Below, piece after piece: positions 1-12,000 of a stretch of DNA of 64,000 bases (positions within the stretch are counted from its first letter, which is position 1; each line of letters starts with the position of its first letter). The translations under genes and the position numbers were made by a program. The stretch lies in assembly GCA_028673005.1 (NCBI GenBank), contig CM054116.1, positions 132,595,547 to 132,659,546 of the forward strand, written 5' to 3'. The notes below the pieces were generated by a model, which worked only from the letters and a program-made list of their open reading frames with translations, was not told the origin of the DNA and searched no databases. This DNA comes from Tanypteryx hageni (lineage: Eukaryota > Arthropoda > Insecta > Odonata > Petaluridae).

Positions 1-361
1 TCACTCGAGGAAAAGGATTCATCACTTGATTCATGTCCTTCCGATTCCGCGAATTCCATTTCTTCTTGATAATATTCATTCTTCTTTAGGTTTGCCACAC
101 CCCAAAGGATATTTTTCATTTTTTTCGTTGTTCTTATTTTCAAAGAATGATGACATATCATAAACTCAGATAAAAAGCAGTAATTCTCATTGAATTCCAA
201 CGACTTATATATTTTATTATACATCAAATACAATTTAATAGTTGGCGCCACCTGATAGCAAAAGCAAATATGTCAATCCCGAAATCCCGGGATTTAGGTT
301 TACCTAATCCCGAGATTTCGGGATAGAAATTTTGGACGGGATCCCGGGACTGCAATCCCTA
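1..361 (-). mobile_element. hAT element in intron 3, unit 0, terminal part
   Basis: This is the right end of the hAT element described at 18931-20722. It includes the start of the broken transposase (minus strand, to 251), a subterminal region rich in palindromic atcccgggat motifs (about 277-355), the terminus and the target duplication aacattgg at 362-369. Confidence 0.85.
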
Positions 362-882
362 AACATTGGAGGTGCAAAAAGTACAGGTTCGAAGAATCTT
401 TTCCGGAAATTATCGGACAACTGTAGTAGAACATTTGTGGGGATCCGTTGCACGGAACACATTTACATTAAAACGGTCTGTGGAAGTTGGTATTGTAAAA
501 ATATTCAGATTTGTTCATATGGACACGGTACTAGTGGAGACACTGAAATCATTTTGTGATTTTAACGACGAATTTTGTCGCATACGAGCACAAGATTTCT
601 GAGACTTATGCTTACTCTTGAAAGAATAAATACTAAAAATGGTTCAACAGCTTATTTTTTTATCAGTTGAAAATGCACCCGTTATTCTTCCGAAATTTGC
701 CGAAGATCCTAAGTCAGCACTTTGGTTCTAGTTCTTACACAATGTTGATGCCATTTCCAAAATGGAGGGGAAGCCGCATGTGAATTTTTGCGCATGTATA
801 AGAATTTGGAAGAGAAAGAAATCTAAGTTATTTCCGCCCAAAGTGAAAGAATTGGAGAGGAAAAGTGCTAACGATGGTACAG

Positions 883-1003
883 CCTTCCCTCGTTTGACGA
901 ACTTAATTCGTTCCACGAAAACTGTTCGTCAGGCGAAAACTCGTAAAACAAAGATTATTTTCCCATTGCATCGTCAAACGGTAGTTCGTAAAACGAGGGA
1001 AGG
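883..1003. repeat. Foldback inverted repeat, unit 0
   Basis: Left arm ccttccctcgtttgacgaac (883-902) and right arm gttcgtaaaacgagggaagg (984-1003) are complementary except at one base. A second internal arm, tcgtcaaacg (971-980), pairs perfectly with 891-900. Copies are at 21244-21364 and 41614-41734. In the last copy the left arm reads cgttttacgaac and is perfectly complementary to the outer right arm. Confidence 0.6.
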
Positions 1004-1576
1004 TGCATTCATTCATCCATCCATCAAGATGATCCAATCCAATTAAGTAAAGGACGCAAATTGGATGCACTCGAACAGCTAGAGATAATTATTTGTAAAG
1101 ACTCGCCCCTCTTAAATAAATACCTTTTCCACAATCATTCGGCTCTATTTAGCTTACCGAATATTTTTTTAATACTTTGTATGAACATTGTTGTCTTTGG
1201 CCCTTTTACCAAGTTTTCGTAACTTTTTGTAACATTTGGCTAGTATGATGCTTTCGCCTTCGTTTCCCAACCGCTCATTCAATTACCTTAATCACCTGAT
1301 GATGCTGCGATCGTAGTGAAAACGGTCGTGTTTAAATTTAAATTTGTGGAAACTACAAAGTCATTTTTTCATTATTACATATTGGAAATTATGTGACTCA
1401 GCACTTGGGCAAAAGAAATATTTTATGGAACTGTAAAATAATTTTATTTTTCTGAGATTTGAATAAGCTTTGTTACTTTTTGTTTCATTAAATTGTAAAT
1501 TTTTTTGAGAAACTTAATAAACTTCATTTCATGACTACGTATTGGTTTTAAGTCATCCTGATGTTTTGCTCTTCAG

Positions 1577-4500
1577 GCTGAAGAGCAGGCGCATGACCCC
1601 TCCTCTCCTCACTTCAGACGTAGTCAACCGCCGGGAAAACACGTGAGTGTTACCCTATTTATATGGTTAATCTATATATGTCTGTGTAATAATAAAACAA
1701 AAGATACATAATTATATAGTCAACAACAAAACATTAGTTCTCCTATCAAAAGATTGAAAATATAAATAACAATTATCTGTTGAATTGCATTTATGTTCTT
1801 TGTAATGTTTAGATGCTTCTACCAGCTTCCTTAGTAGACCATTTTTTCCCCAGGTCAGATTTTGCGACGAGGTGACCGCGTCAAATGGCAATGGACACGC
1901 AGAATTGGTAAATTTTCATTCAAGTATCTTATTGCGCCGCCCCAGCTCGCTGCTCGCAACAATTCCGTAATGACGTTTGGCGGACGTTCTGCCTGCTAAC
2001 ATTCTTGCAGCTTCACATTAGCAAAGTATTTCAATCAAGTTCGATAAATCAAAATTCATTCTTTACCTTTTTGCGAAAAAATCTTTTTAGGATTAATTTT
2101 TAATTATTTTATTACGATGGTGGCCTGAGTCGCGCGCGGACATTTTGACAGCATGGGAAAATTTTGCCCGTTTAAAAAATAAAATACCATTTGCGAATAG
2201 GTTTAGTAAATGTTTGCCAGTAAATATGTAATACTTCTCATAACCAGCGACTTCAGCGAGGGCCAAAACGAGTATAGTGGAGCGAGGGGTTGTCGCGTGT
2301 AGCCCATGGAGCGGATGTAAACGGCTTGTGCACCATCGGCGCCAAAGTTGGAGAATCTAGTAAAACTTAAAAAACGTGTTAAAATTTGCACCGGCACCGA
2401 TATTACAATTCTAAGATATTTTGATACGCTAGAGAAAACTGCCCTGCACCACGGTTTTCGGATTTCCCATGTAAATCAAATGGGAAGGATAATAGATCCT
2501 GGAATCGAACCCGAGACGTTCAATATTCGAAACAAAAACTAACCTCGGGAGCTCGGCTCCGGTAGCGGGAGACTTCCACAAAGTGTCATGAAAAGCGGTC
2601 GATTGGTGCAAAAGTTCATAGATAGGGGTTCAAGAGACGGTCCGGCGTCGGCTGCCGAGGAAGGAGAGACAAGGATGAAGAAGAAGACCTCTCGTTGGAG
2701 CCGGACGGGACGGAGGAAAGCGAAAATTCGACAAGTGCGTTGAGTTATACAGGTTGTAACGCGCCAGGGTTGTGGGGCGCGGCGGGGGGGAGAGTGGGGC
2801 CGTCGGGGGCGGGTAGGGCTGTCGTCGTAGGGGGAGGGAAGGGATGGAGGTCGGGGACCGATTTCGGGGCTTCTTGGGCCTCTGAAAACTCGTGAGGCGA
2901 TTCCTGGGGGATAGATTTCGTGGGGCAGATCTGTTCGGGAGGGTCGCTGGGCGTCCAAAGAGGCTGCTGCGAGGTGGGATATTGGCGAAAAAAAATTTTT
3001 CGGGGATGGGTGGGCGGGCGGGCGGTGGGTGTGAGATTGATTGATTGCAAATGTTTTATTGTTTGGGGAAATTCGTTCCATAGTCTGCAAGCGGTAATAA
3101 TGATGGAACGCTGAAAATTACTGTCTTGTGATGAGGAATAAGGAGTTTATGCCTCCCTCTGGTATTACGGTTATGTACAGTGTCTAAACTCCTGAATTCC
3201 GTGGAAAGATAATGTGGATTGTTATAAGTAAGTAATTGGTATAGTAAGGAAAGCAATGGAACCGTCTTCGGGACTTCAAATTTAACCAGTTTAGCTTCAC
3301 GAGTGAATCAGAAATGTGGTTAGGGATTAGGTATAGTTGAATTTGCTATGTAGGCCAGGGGTCGGGAAGCTGAGGCTTCTGAGCCACATGCCTCTCTTTC
3401 ATGACTTTCCTGCAGCTCCCTACATTAAATCTCTCAATTAACCCATTATTCCCAAAAACGTTTTTTTTTGCTTATTTTACGAAATTTTTGTATTACTATA
3501 CATGAAATTGCCTTCTTTGGTAGGTTTTTCTTTTAAGTACTAAATGTACAAACTAATTCAATTATTCTTGTTTTGTACACCTTCAAACATGTATATTTTT
3601 TTAAACTGCGAACTTGCGAAAAAAAGAATTTGCGTCAAAAATCTATTAATTTCAAATAGCAAAATTTCAATAAATACAATTTTTCATTCCAGAATAGTTC
3701 ATATTATAGACCACTTAGCATACACTTTACTTTAGTTTAACTAATTTTATGATGCCTGTTACATAGCTTTTAATTTTACAAAAAAGGAAATTAACCAATT
3801 TTAATTCTAGCACATGTAATTATTTCATATAAAAAACTTAGGGTAGTGGTTCCCAAACTGTGTGCCGCAGTAGATTTTTATGGGTGCCGCAAAAAAACCT
3901 TGTTTAGTACATAAATGAATCAAGGATTTTCATGTGTTGGTGAGTAATTGGGCATTGAATTTTTTCTAATACATTGATTAAGTGGTAGAAACAATGAATG
4001 CATGTGTCCAAAGATTGTAACACCCGTATCTAAAAATATAAAAAGCTTGTCACAAGGCTGGTGAGACGCGAAAACCTCTTTACCTTAGAAAGTATGCCGC
4101 AACTTAAAAACGCTTGGGAACCACTGATTTAGGGTGTCGAGGAACATAGCACTCTTTACAAATAAATATTGTCCTCTTGGAACAATGTTTACAATGGCGA
4201 AAGCGTGTTGATCCCTTGGTAATTACTTGGTCTCTGACATCGCGTTTGATTGAATCCAGTCCGAGCGAAATAGATGCGCGTGGATCTCTCCCAGCGGTCT
4301 CTGAGCCATAACGTCGCAAAAGGAACTAAACACATTCCATACGAAAATCTAAAATGGAATATTGTTATTCAATTAACTTCTATAAACATACCAACCTTCT
4401 TCGCAGGAAACATAGACTGCCCACCCAATAAAAGAACACCACCACTTTTTCGTTCAATTAGTTGATCTGTACTGCGCAACATATTGATCATTCACATCAA

Positions 4501-6771
4501 CCCCACACTTATTTAAATAATACTGCTAAAGTAGTGAAAGGTATTGGTACGGTTGTATTCAATTTCTTGGCTACTGAATAGCGCCTAACATTTTTTAAGA
4601 AAGAAAACAAAGTTTTGAAAATAAAAAAAATTGGCAAAATATGTGATTAGTATACCTAAAAGGGAAATCTTATCTGCCCAGTGGCAACATTTGTTGCCAC
4701 CTTAGTTTGGTGTCCAACTACGGTGGTGAAAAAAAATATTTCTAGATCGTTATTTTTTCATGTTAACACTTACACAATGTAGAATTTACAAATAGAAGGA
4801 GAGAGAGAGAGATTATAATAAAACTTTTACGGAAATTATATTCTACTTAGGGTAGAAAGATGACAAGAGGCCAAGAGAAATGGACGAACATAAAGAAACA
4901 TTTGAAATTATTGTTTAAACGGTATGGAAACAAAAATAACGCGGGCATTGAATATTTATTATTGAATAAATTGAGATTATAAAAAATATAACAACATTTT
5001 CAGGTCGCTCTAATGAAAAGAAGAATAATTCTAAATTGCTTGGTAACAATTGTTGCCTCGGACAGATATGGGTTAAAACTAAAACTAAATTGGCTTCGTT
5101 AATAATCTTAATAAAAATTGCGGAAAAATAAAAAGATGGGCCTATTATTAGAAGAACCGTTTTTTAAACAGTTATAGTCGCAAAACGTGAAACGACGGCA
5201 AGACTAATGGGGGATGGGGTGGATGATCGCCCCCGTCATCCCCCGTGGATCCGCCAATAACTGCTGCTCTTCTTATGTTACGCGTTATTCATTACTTAAA
5301 AAAGTGTCTCTTCTTGTGAGAAAGGTTGCCGACGTCTGTCCTAGGCGGCCGCCTAGATCGCCTGGCCCTATATTCGCCCCTGGCCATCAGCATTATTATA
5401 TCCGATTAAAGCACTTCTAATACGGTTTTTTGTATCTACTATGTCATTCAACCATTATCTATAATATACTGCCGTGGTTTCGCCATGCCGTCTGCCCCTC
5501 TGTCTGTCTGTCGGTCGGTCTGTTCGCTGTTCTAGAGCCCAAACGCGTACATAAAATCGAATCATATCTCGTATTTGGGCAATATATCATCTTTTTCAGA
5601 CCCCTTTTTCAGAAAAGTGACATTGCACAAAAATAAAGGGTAGTTTATTCATCACGATTTTTAGAAACATTTTATTTACTCAGAAATGGCTGGAGGGAAT
5701 TTTATTAAAATCTATCCAATTGTAGATCCTGATGTCACAATTAATACTGCTTAATCCATATGACTCTTACAGTCACTATATGCCTTCCAGTGATATTACA
5801 ATCTACGCTAAGCGACCTTACCTAAGCCCTATGACGCCACGCCTTCGCCGAGATCCACTCTAAATCTTACTACAGCATTACGGTTAAACTAAATCGAATG
5901 ATATCTGACATTAGTTGATGATATCATTCATAAAAGACATTCTGAAGACATGAACGATATTTCGCAACAATTAAGGGTACTTTATTTTCGATATTTTAAA
6001 ACCAAATCTTACTATAGCCTTACGGTTAAACTAAATCGAATTGTATCTCATATTAGTGGATAATGTCGTTCATAAAAGACATTCTGGAGAGATGAACTAT
6101 ATTGCGCAACAAATAAGTGTACTTTTTTGTAGGATATTTTTAAAGATTTACTCAACAATTGCTACAAGGATTTCGATTACATCCACCTTATCGTACAGTC
6201 TTGTGTCACAAATAATACTAACGAAGCCATATATCCCAAAAAATACTAAATATCGAACTGTGGCATTAAAATATACGCTAAACCATGCTTAACATTGATT
6301 TATGAGCGATTTTCTTTTATATGCGTACACAGTGGACCAAACGTATATGCGTATATGAGAAATTTTGTGCAATGTTTATTGCGTCGTTTTTTTTATGAGT
6401 TGGCACGAAGGCCTTAAAAGAAAAATCTTCGATGAACGTTAAAAGAAGCTGAATTTCTAAGCTGTAGAATTTAATAAACGATCTTTTATATCGAGGGAGA
6501 TACTCATTTATTTCCTCTCTCTATCTCTGTCTTTCCTGTTCAGGTGGAGGTCCTGTGCGTTTCTCCGGCGGTAGGCGAAGCTGATGCGGAGGAGGAGGTG
6601 GGCGGAGGGGGAGTGGGGGTGGCGGCCATAAACGCCGCCAACTCGAGCGCCGCGGCGAAGGGCGACGCGGGGGAAGGGGAGGGCGTGGAGGTTTCACAGC
6701 CTCCCGCATCGGCGTCCAGCGTTGCGGACTTATTGGAATATCTACTTGATCTGGTAGATCTGGTAGAATGA
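1577..6771 (+). CDS. Membrane-protein gene, unit 0 copy, exons 4-5 only
   Basis: Exon 4 (1577-1642) follows a cttcag acceptor and ends at a gtgagt donor. Its 22 codons begin AEEQAHDPSSPHF. Exon 5 (6544-6771) follows a long pyrimidine tract ending ttcag. It encodes VEVLCVSPAVGEADAEEEV, then Gly/Ala-rich sequence, then an acidic, leucine-rich end (VADLLEYLLDLVDLVE) and a TGA stop. Both exons are phase 0 and identical in frame to copy A. The 5' exons lie left of the window. The 4.9-kb intron holds a SINE, a GC-rich repeat, a LINE end and a MITE. The gene is described in full under copy A. Confidence 0.7.
2343..2535 (-). mobile_element. tRNA-derived SINE, intron 4, unit 0
   Basis: On the minus strand it carries a perfect RNA polymerase III B box (ggttcgattcc) about 35 bases into the element. 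The body that follows (ttacatgggaaatc..., then attaaaatatcttagaattgtaatatcgg-like sequence) recurs at 16575-16770 and 51678-51860. Three independent locations with the same layout mark a SINE family. This copy is followed directly by the GC-rich repeat. Confidence 0.72.
2536..3025. repeat. GC-rich dispersed repeat, intron 4, unit 0
   Basis: A strongly G-rich block in an AT-rich intron. It aligns with 51946-52470 outside the array: both contain gggccgatttcggg-like, gcctc(t/c)gaaaactcg, gcgtc(t/c)gggcgtcc and gaaaaaaaatttttcgg segments in the same order. It is therefore a dispersed family member and not a CpG island of this gene. Long antisense ORFs here are compositional. Confidence 0.7.
3026..3262 (-). 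pseudogene. LINE ORF2 C-terminal remnant, unit 0
   Basis: The minus strand reads FRSLDTVHNRNTRGRHKLLI. After a frame change it continues RSIIITACRLWNEFPQTIK. This is the typical end of non-LTR retrotransposon ORF2 proteins (basic stretch, then a ...RLWNxLP motif). The segment is short, frameshifted and lacks reverse transcriptase, so it is a dead 3' fragment. It abuts the GC-rich repeat. Confidence 0.62.
3844..4126. mobile_element. hAT-type MITE, intron 4, unit 0
   Basis: The 283-bp element begins agtggttcccaa after one base and ends ttgggaaccactg, giving terminal inverted repeats of about 12 bp. Flanks are acttaggg (3836-3843) and atttaggg (4127-4134), an 8-bp target duplication with one mismatch. 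It has no coding capacity. The cagtggttcccaaac terminus is typical of non-autonomous hATs. Confidence 0.85.
4130..5860. other. Intron 4 interior without recognised gene
   Basis: AT-rich intron DNA with a short GA microsatellite (about 4799-4812). It also has a perfect 16-bp palindrome ctaggcggccgcctag (5341-5356; also 25702-25717 and 46072-46087) and a tgtctgtctgtcggtcggtctg tract near 5499-5521. The segment near 5215-5260 (cccccgtggatccgcca) resembles a degraded DNA-transposon terminus. No exon is supported. Confidence 0.5.
5862..6150 (+). repeat. Two-copy tandem repeat, period about 142 bp, unit 0
   Basis: Segments starting aaatcttactacagc (5862) and aaatcttactatagc (6004) align over roughly 140 bases. 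Shared blocks include acggttaaactaaatcgaat and cataaaagacattctg. Divergence between the two copies far exceeds that between array units, so this is an older local duplication. Copies are at 26223-26511 and 46593-46881. Confidence 0.75.
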
Positions 6772-6958
6772 GCCTACCATCTGGTAAGCGAATATTCTAT
6801 CTAATGGTATATTAGAATTTCTGGCGATATCAATGAAAATTTGATAGATTTTCTAGTAATTTTTAAAAGTTGCCCTTTTTCTACGCACCATAAAAAATTA
6901 TATACAGATTTTCGTATATTTTTAAGCAATACAACTTTAATATCAAATAACCTGTAGT

Positions 6959-7291
6959 CAGGCCACCAGTGAGACTCAGAGAGGTCCGAGCCACATCCAG
7001 ATTTTGAGGCCCATCGCCGTAATAAATATAAAAATGTTAGGCATTATGTAGCCCACTTTGGTGGTCGGGGTTCGCTGAAAGGTTACAGAGGATCGATTAA
7101 AAATCAAATTGTAAGTTACGTTCGATGTCACTTCATCTTTTCTGAATGGAAGATGAACAAGGGCCCTCTTTTCGACAAGCCCCCCAGATAGTGCCTGTGC
7201 ATAATTCCATCTCTGAAAAACTTCCAAAATTTGAGGGCCCCTTAAGCTTGAGGCCAAATGCCCCCCCCCCCCCACATTTTCATAGGGCCTG
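6959..7291. mobile_element. Possible hAT-like MITE downstream of gene, unit 0
   Basis: The ends caggcc... and ...ggcctg are inverted. They are flanked by cctgtagt (6951-6958) and cctatagt (7292-7299), an 8-bp duplication with one mismatch. The terminal repeat is short, so the call is tentative. A long C run lies near its right end. Copies are at 27319-27651 and 47691-48019. Confidence 0.42.
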
Positions 7292-7500
7292 CCTATAGTT
7301 ATTTTGCACCAGATAACCTTCGACGACCGATATAGCTTATGTAATGGCGGCCATAAGAAATTTAGTTTAAATCACATCGGTGTTTTTTATAACATTCCAT
7401 TTTATATAAATACCAAATTAAGGTAATTAACAAATTGTTATAATATCAATTGTGAAATTTTTGTATAACATAAATTACTCATGGAAAAATAGCTAAGTGA

Positions 7501-8186
7501 AGCTCTATTCTACTTACGTACATACATACTTAAGATATATATCAGTAATATAATTTTTGTATTGTTGTATTACGCTGTATCACATTGACAGTGTGTAATT
7601 ACTCCAACCTACAGAAATGTAGACTTGTTTGGTAAAATGATCCTCAGATCAATTTATGGCCTGCATAGAACCTGAACAACATGTATATGAAGATATAGAT
7701 TTCATTTTATAATAATGTCATGATAGTAAGACATTAATTTTTATAATCTAAATAAACTATTATGAAACAATGTCATTTTTTTAGATTTTAAACATTTCAT
7801 AATTTCCATTTAGCATTATCGGTTATAATAATAATAATAATTTTAATAACACTGTAGGTCTCAAATAGGCATGGAGCAGGTACATAACAGCAATAGTACA
7901 TTGCTACAGAATAAATCAGTTCATGAACTTAGAAATTCTTGAACACTATAAAAATTATTATTTAACAATCAACATTTGAATCTTTTCTAATGATAGGAAT
8001 ACTTGAATAACATTTAACATTACAAGGTAACTTGCTTTAAGGCGCTGAGGTGGCATTGTTGATAGCCTATAATCCTTGATATGAACATCATCTTTGTGTC
8101 CTGTATTATAATTGTAAAGCTTCTGATTAGATTGGAACAGTGAAGAGTTTTGTTTTACAAATATACAACAATTTAAAAAATACATA

Positions 8187-8231
<45 letters not shown>

Positions 8232-8567
8232 GTATGGGGTATTGTGATTATGCCTAAAGAAATATACAATGGTTTACCAGGAGAGCTTTAATGGCCGGCT
8301 TTTTTCAGGAAGAAGACTTTATTGGCATATTTATCATGACCCCAAAAGATTATTCCATATGACAAATAAGAATGAATCTTTTCATTATATAATAATTTTA
8401 ACATTTCAAGATTGAAAATTTTGAATAATCTATGTAGCATAAAATTTCCAGTTGATAATTTTTACTTTCTCCAATGACAGTGCTCGAATGAAAGTCGGCA
8501 ACGCTGGTCACCAAGGCCCACGTGTATTCCCGCCCCCAGAAGCTAACAAGTGGCTCTCATCATTGCG
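7501..8567. other. Start of repeat unit, AT-rich intergenic
   Basis: AT-rich DNA beginning at the unit junction. It contains an ATA/AAT microsatellite near 7826-7842 and an AT dinucleotide run at 8192-8224. No gene is seen. The unit 2 counterpart is 27861-28912. Confidence 0.5.
8192..8224. repeat. AT dinucleotide microsatellite, unit 1
   Basis: A pure AT run of about 33 bases, against about 19 in the other complete unit (28551-28569). It is a length marker that distinguishes the two units. Confidence 0.9.
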
Positions 8568-8621
8568 ATGGACAGTGGGGCTGCTTTTTTAATAGATTCT
8601 TTATTTAAGGAGCTGAATAAG
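8568..8621 (+). CDS. Candidate first coding exon of a second gene, unit 1
   Basis: ATG opens an 18-codon frame (MDSGAAFLIDSLFKELNK) that ends exactly at a gtaaaa donor, phase 0. The 100 bases upstream are more GC-rich than the surroundings, as a promoter and 5' UTR would be. I do not recognise the peptide and see no certain second exon in the unit. It could be a first exon cut off from its gene by the duplication, an alternative upstream exon, or chance. A possible next exon is listed at 8956-9075. Confidence 0.33.
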
Positions 8622-8955
8622 GTAAAATTATCACTCAACTATATTAGAGAACATCATTACGATAATAATGAATCAAACATGTTGGGGAGTAAATCAGGAT
8701 AGGAATAATAAACACAAGAGGATTTATATTCCCAGTACAGCTCATTCATTAAGTTTAGTTTTGAATGCCTGGGCAAAAATGTAGTACAAAGTATGCACTG
8801 CATATCTATACTATAGTAAATCTGCTTCTAACTTATGAGATATCATATAGGAGGATACTCTAGTTGGTAGCATGAACTAAGGCAGGTGGCATCTGGATGC
8901 GCAGAAGGCATGGAATGTCACTTGGTTTCCGTCACTCCTTCACTTGGCCATTCAG

Positions 8956-9075
8956 CATCAGTCTGTTACAGCAGCTTTTGGGGTGCTGTTTGTACATTTG
9001 CGGCATAATTTTCGTGTTTATTTACTTGTTTTACAATTGAGATTTAAACGGTGGTGTTCTAAAATGGAGAGCGAA
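8956..9075 (+). CDS. Weak exon candidate, unit 1
   Basis: A cattcag acceptor is followed by 40 open codons ending ...RWCSKMESE at a strong gtaagt donor. It is phase 0 at both ends, so it could join the exon at 8568-8621. Forty open codons can occur by chance and the peptide is unfamiliar. The unit 2 copy is 29301-29420. Confidence 0.2.
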
Positions 9076-12000
9076 GTAAGTAAGCACAATGTTTTGCACA
9101 AACAAGCAAGATAAATCATATATAAAGTGTATCGGTACTCGGGACCAGCGGAACAGGATTGCGAAACAGGCAACTGCCTAGGGTGCCAAAGATTGAGAGG
9201 CGGAAAGAAGAGTCAATGATTTGATTTCACAGCACTGTATATGTGTGTGTCTGTATTCTTTTCTTTAAGTAATGTATACTTATCATTCATCTTTGATTGA
9301 TTCATTTTGCTATATTTTTTACATGCATTTGTGTTGTATAAACCTTTATATTCAAAATGATTTCAATTCCTCTTCAATGCTGTGCACTACCCCAATCCTA
9401 AAAGTATAAGAAGAACTAGCGGTCTGAAGATGTTGGCGTACCAACTAAAATATGAGCCTAAAGTTATTATTTGCTTAATCTCTTGCTAAAAAATTATCAT
9501 CTTAATGCCCATTTTTACCACTGTTACTAACCATAAAGCTTTTTAATGTGGAAAGATATTGTTATTAGTAATTATGAAAAAAATATTTAATAATAAAAAC
9601 AAGCTTTAATTAATATTATATTTAAGTAATACCGGTGCTTATAGACATCATTGTGTAATTACTAATAAAAGTAATTTTCAACTGTTAGATTTTTAGTCAC
9701 ATTTATATTGGGGTAGAGTGCCAAAAAATTGTTTGCCAAGAGTGCCAAACTGTCAGTAGTACAAAAACGAGATGGAGCATGCAGATGATTCAACACGTAC
9801 AGCAGGTTACAATGTTGCCAGTTGTCAAGAGCAAACAGCGAGCGCCTGTGGCATATCATGCATCATGCATTGCTTTCTGAGCAAAAGCTTATGCAGGCTG
9901 CCGGTTTGGCAGCAATGTAACGTGTATTTCTCTCTCTCACTCTGCGCAGTAATGTTGACTCACCTGACTTTGTCGTGCTGTAAACTATATTAGGGGGATA
10001 CTAATGTTTAGGCACTTTCAGATGAGCTGGAGACAGGACGATATTATGTGTGTAGGACCTTGTGCATAACTGCCTAGACAAATCAAAAACCTCATAAATG
10101 TCAAATAATGCAGCTGCTATAAAATTACATAGAAGTGTAAACAAATATTTAAGGTATATGTATTTCTGATTGTGCTACAAAATACAAGCTGACGGGTTTG
10201 TAAATGTGGAAGTGTTGATGTATTGCAGCATTTTTGTGTTCCGAATCTCCCAGCAGAACAGGAAAAATAATTTCTGATCAATTAATTGAAAATATTGCTT
10301 GATGAGATAAAAGGATGGAAAAAATCATTTAATGGGTGGTGACAGACTTTCAAAATTTATTTTCTCTTTATCCATTCATTTCAGTGAACAGTTTTCTCAG
10401 GATGCCAACAAAAGACAAGATATTAAGAGGATTAACTTAACTCTAAATGTGAAGGCCATAGCTATTTACAAGCCCTCATTATTCTACAGTAGAACAGTTT
10501 GAATGTGTAACGTTCCTTAATTTCCAGAGCAGATCTGTGATGCATAAAAATGATGCTATCAAATAGTCAAGCAGTGGACTTGAAATTTCTTAATTATGAA
10601 CGAAATGTGCGCGTGTATTATTGGCTAATCAACCTCTTCTTGGATTATTATAGCCATAGCTCCTTCCACACTGAACACACTCACAGAGAAGGAGGATCTC
10701 CCAGTGAGGGCTCCTCAAACCACACAAACAGGAGGTCGGATCACCTTGGAAAAAATCCTACCTTCGCAGGATTCAGGCCTGCTGTGTTTTCTTTGGGGAA
10801 CCATATTTCAAGTACTTTACTACTATTTTTTAATGTTTATGTTATTTTGTAATAGCCTTTTGTCTGTGAATTAATAAATAATAATAAATCTTTTATTGCA
10901 GGTTCAGAATGTCTCAATTAATTTTATAACAAAAACTTCATTGTTGAGGAGCAACAGCTAAGATATTATGATGAATTCTGCTCAAATAGAAGGGAAAGGG
11001 GTAATCCATCACTGAAATATTAAACATTCAGGATGTACAGTGATGCTTGAACTCCAGGGAACTTCAATCTCCTACCTGAATCAATAATGCTAAGACCACA
11101 GAGGCCAACACGTTGTCTTTCAACTGGATATCCAGGACAATTGCAAGTCAACTTTTGAGAACCTGCTCTAAATATGATTTCAAAGAATATCCAAGCAGCC
11201 CAAGTGTTAGTGTTGCTGCTATGCTTGAACAAGTTTTGCTTAATTTACTTATATCTTTTTGTTAAAAACTAAAAATTGTGTTTTTGGTAGCATGCAGTGC
11301 AGTCATTACCTAAGTTCTAGCCACCTGTGGTTCAGAAACATCAAGTGTGAAATGCCTCCATACTTGAGCTTACCTGGTCAGAGATGTGGATTATATTTAA
11401 TGTGACTGAAAGACTGTGAAATGCGCTCATACTGTAAAAATAAATAAATAAAATATCCAATACCCTGTCTTTTATTCAATTTTACTGTTTCTTGAATGCT
11501 GATATTTGCTTTACCTGCTTCACACTAAGATTTAAATAGAATTAAGGATTTTGTAGCTTTTCACCATAATAAACGAGCTGTATACATTATCTGTCTTACG
11601 AAATTCCGCAGATAATTAAAAACTGGTTATGCAGGAGCATTTCCTCTTTTTAAGAATATAATTGTTTTTAGCATTCAGTGGTTTTTTATTGTTCGGTTTT
11701 ACAATTCTTTTCAGATCTGAATAATTTGGATATTGAAACAGTGTTGCCTTTCCAAAACTTAAAATATCTGTAGAATCAGAAAGAAAAATCTGTAGAATTA
11801 TCTGTTAAAGGAATATTTATGCTCAAATTTTGTTTTATATATGTAAATTTAGGAAAAACTAAACACGGTTATTTTACTTGCTTTACTAAAGAAATAAATC
11901 AGTTTTTTATGATAATAATTATTTATTAATGGAAAAAGAAATACATCTGTTAGGAATATATAATGCAACTAGGTATGGCAATAAAACTAAATGGCTCAAC

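Larger units (their letters stand above)
1..7500 (+). repeat. Array unit 0 (right-hand part)
   Basis: This is the 3' portion of a unit: the end of the hAT element in intron 3, exons 4 and 5 of the gene, and about 730 bases of downstream DNA up to the junction. The part with exons 1-3 lies to the left of the window. Confidence 0.9.

Noticed and set aside
332..602. Two overlapping + strand ORFs at the hAT right end
   Set aside because: They begin in the transposon's palindromic terminus and run into intron DNA, with no domain or splice context.
762..1046. 94-codon + strand ORF, repeated in all units
   Set aside because: It runs across the foldback inverted repeat inside intron 3. There is no recognisable domain, and conservation is explained by recent duplication.
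2539..3090. 183-codon minus-strand ORF, repeated in the other units
   Set aside because: It is inside the GC-rich dispersed repeat and the LINE remnant, is proline-rich with no domain, and is not open in the related block at 51946-52470.
6521..6709. Minus-strand proline/arginine-rich ORF
   Set aside because: It is an antisense shadow of exon 5, whose + strand frame has a proper acceptor and stop.
6976..7275. 99-codon minus-strand ORF downstream of the gene
   Set aside because: It lies within the possible MITE (6959-7291) and reads through its C run. No domain is seen.
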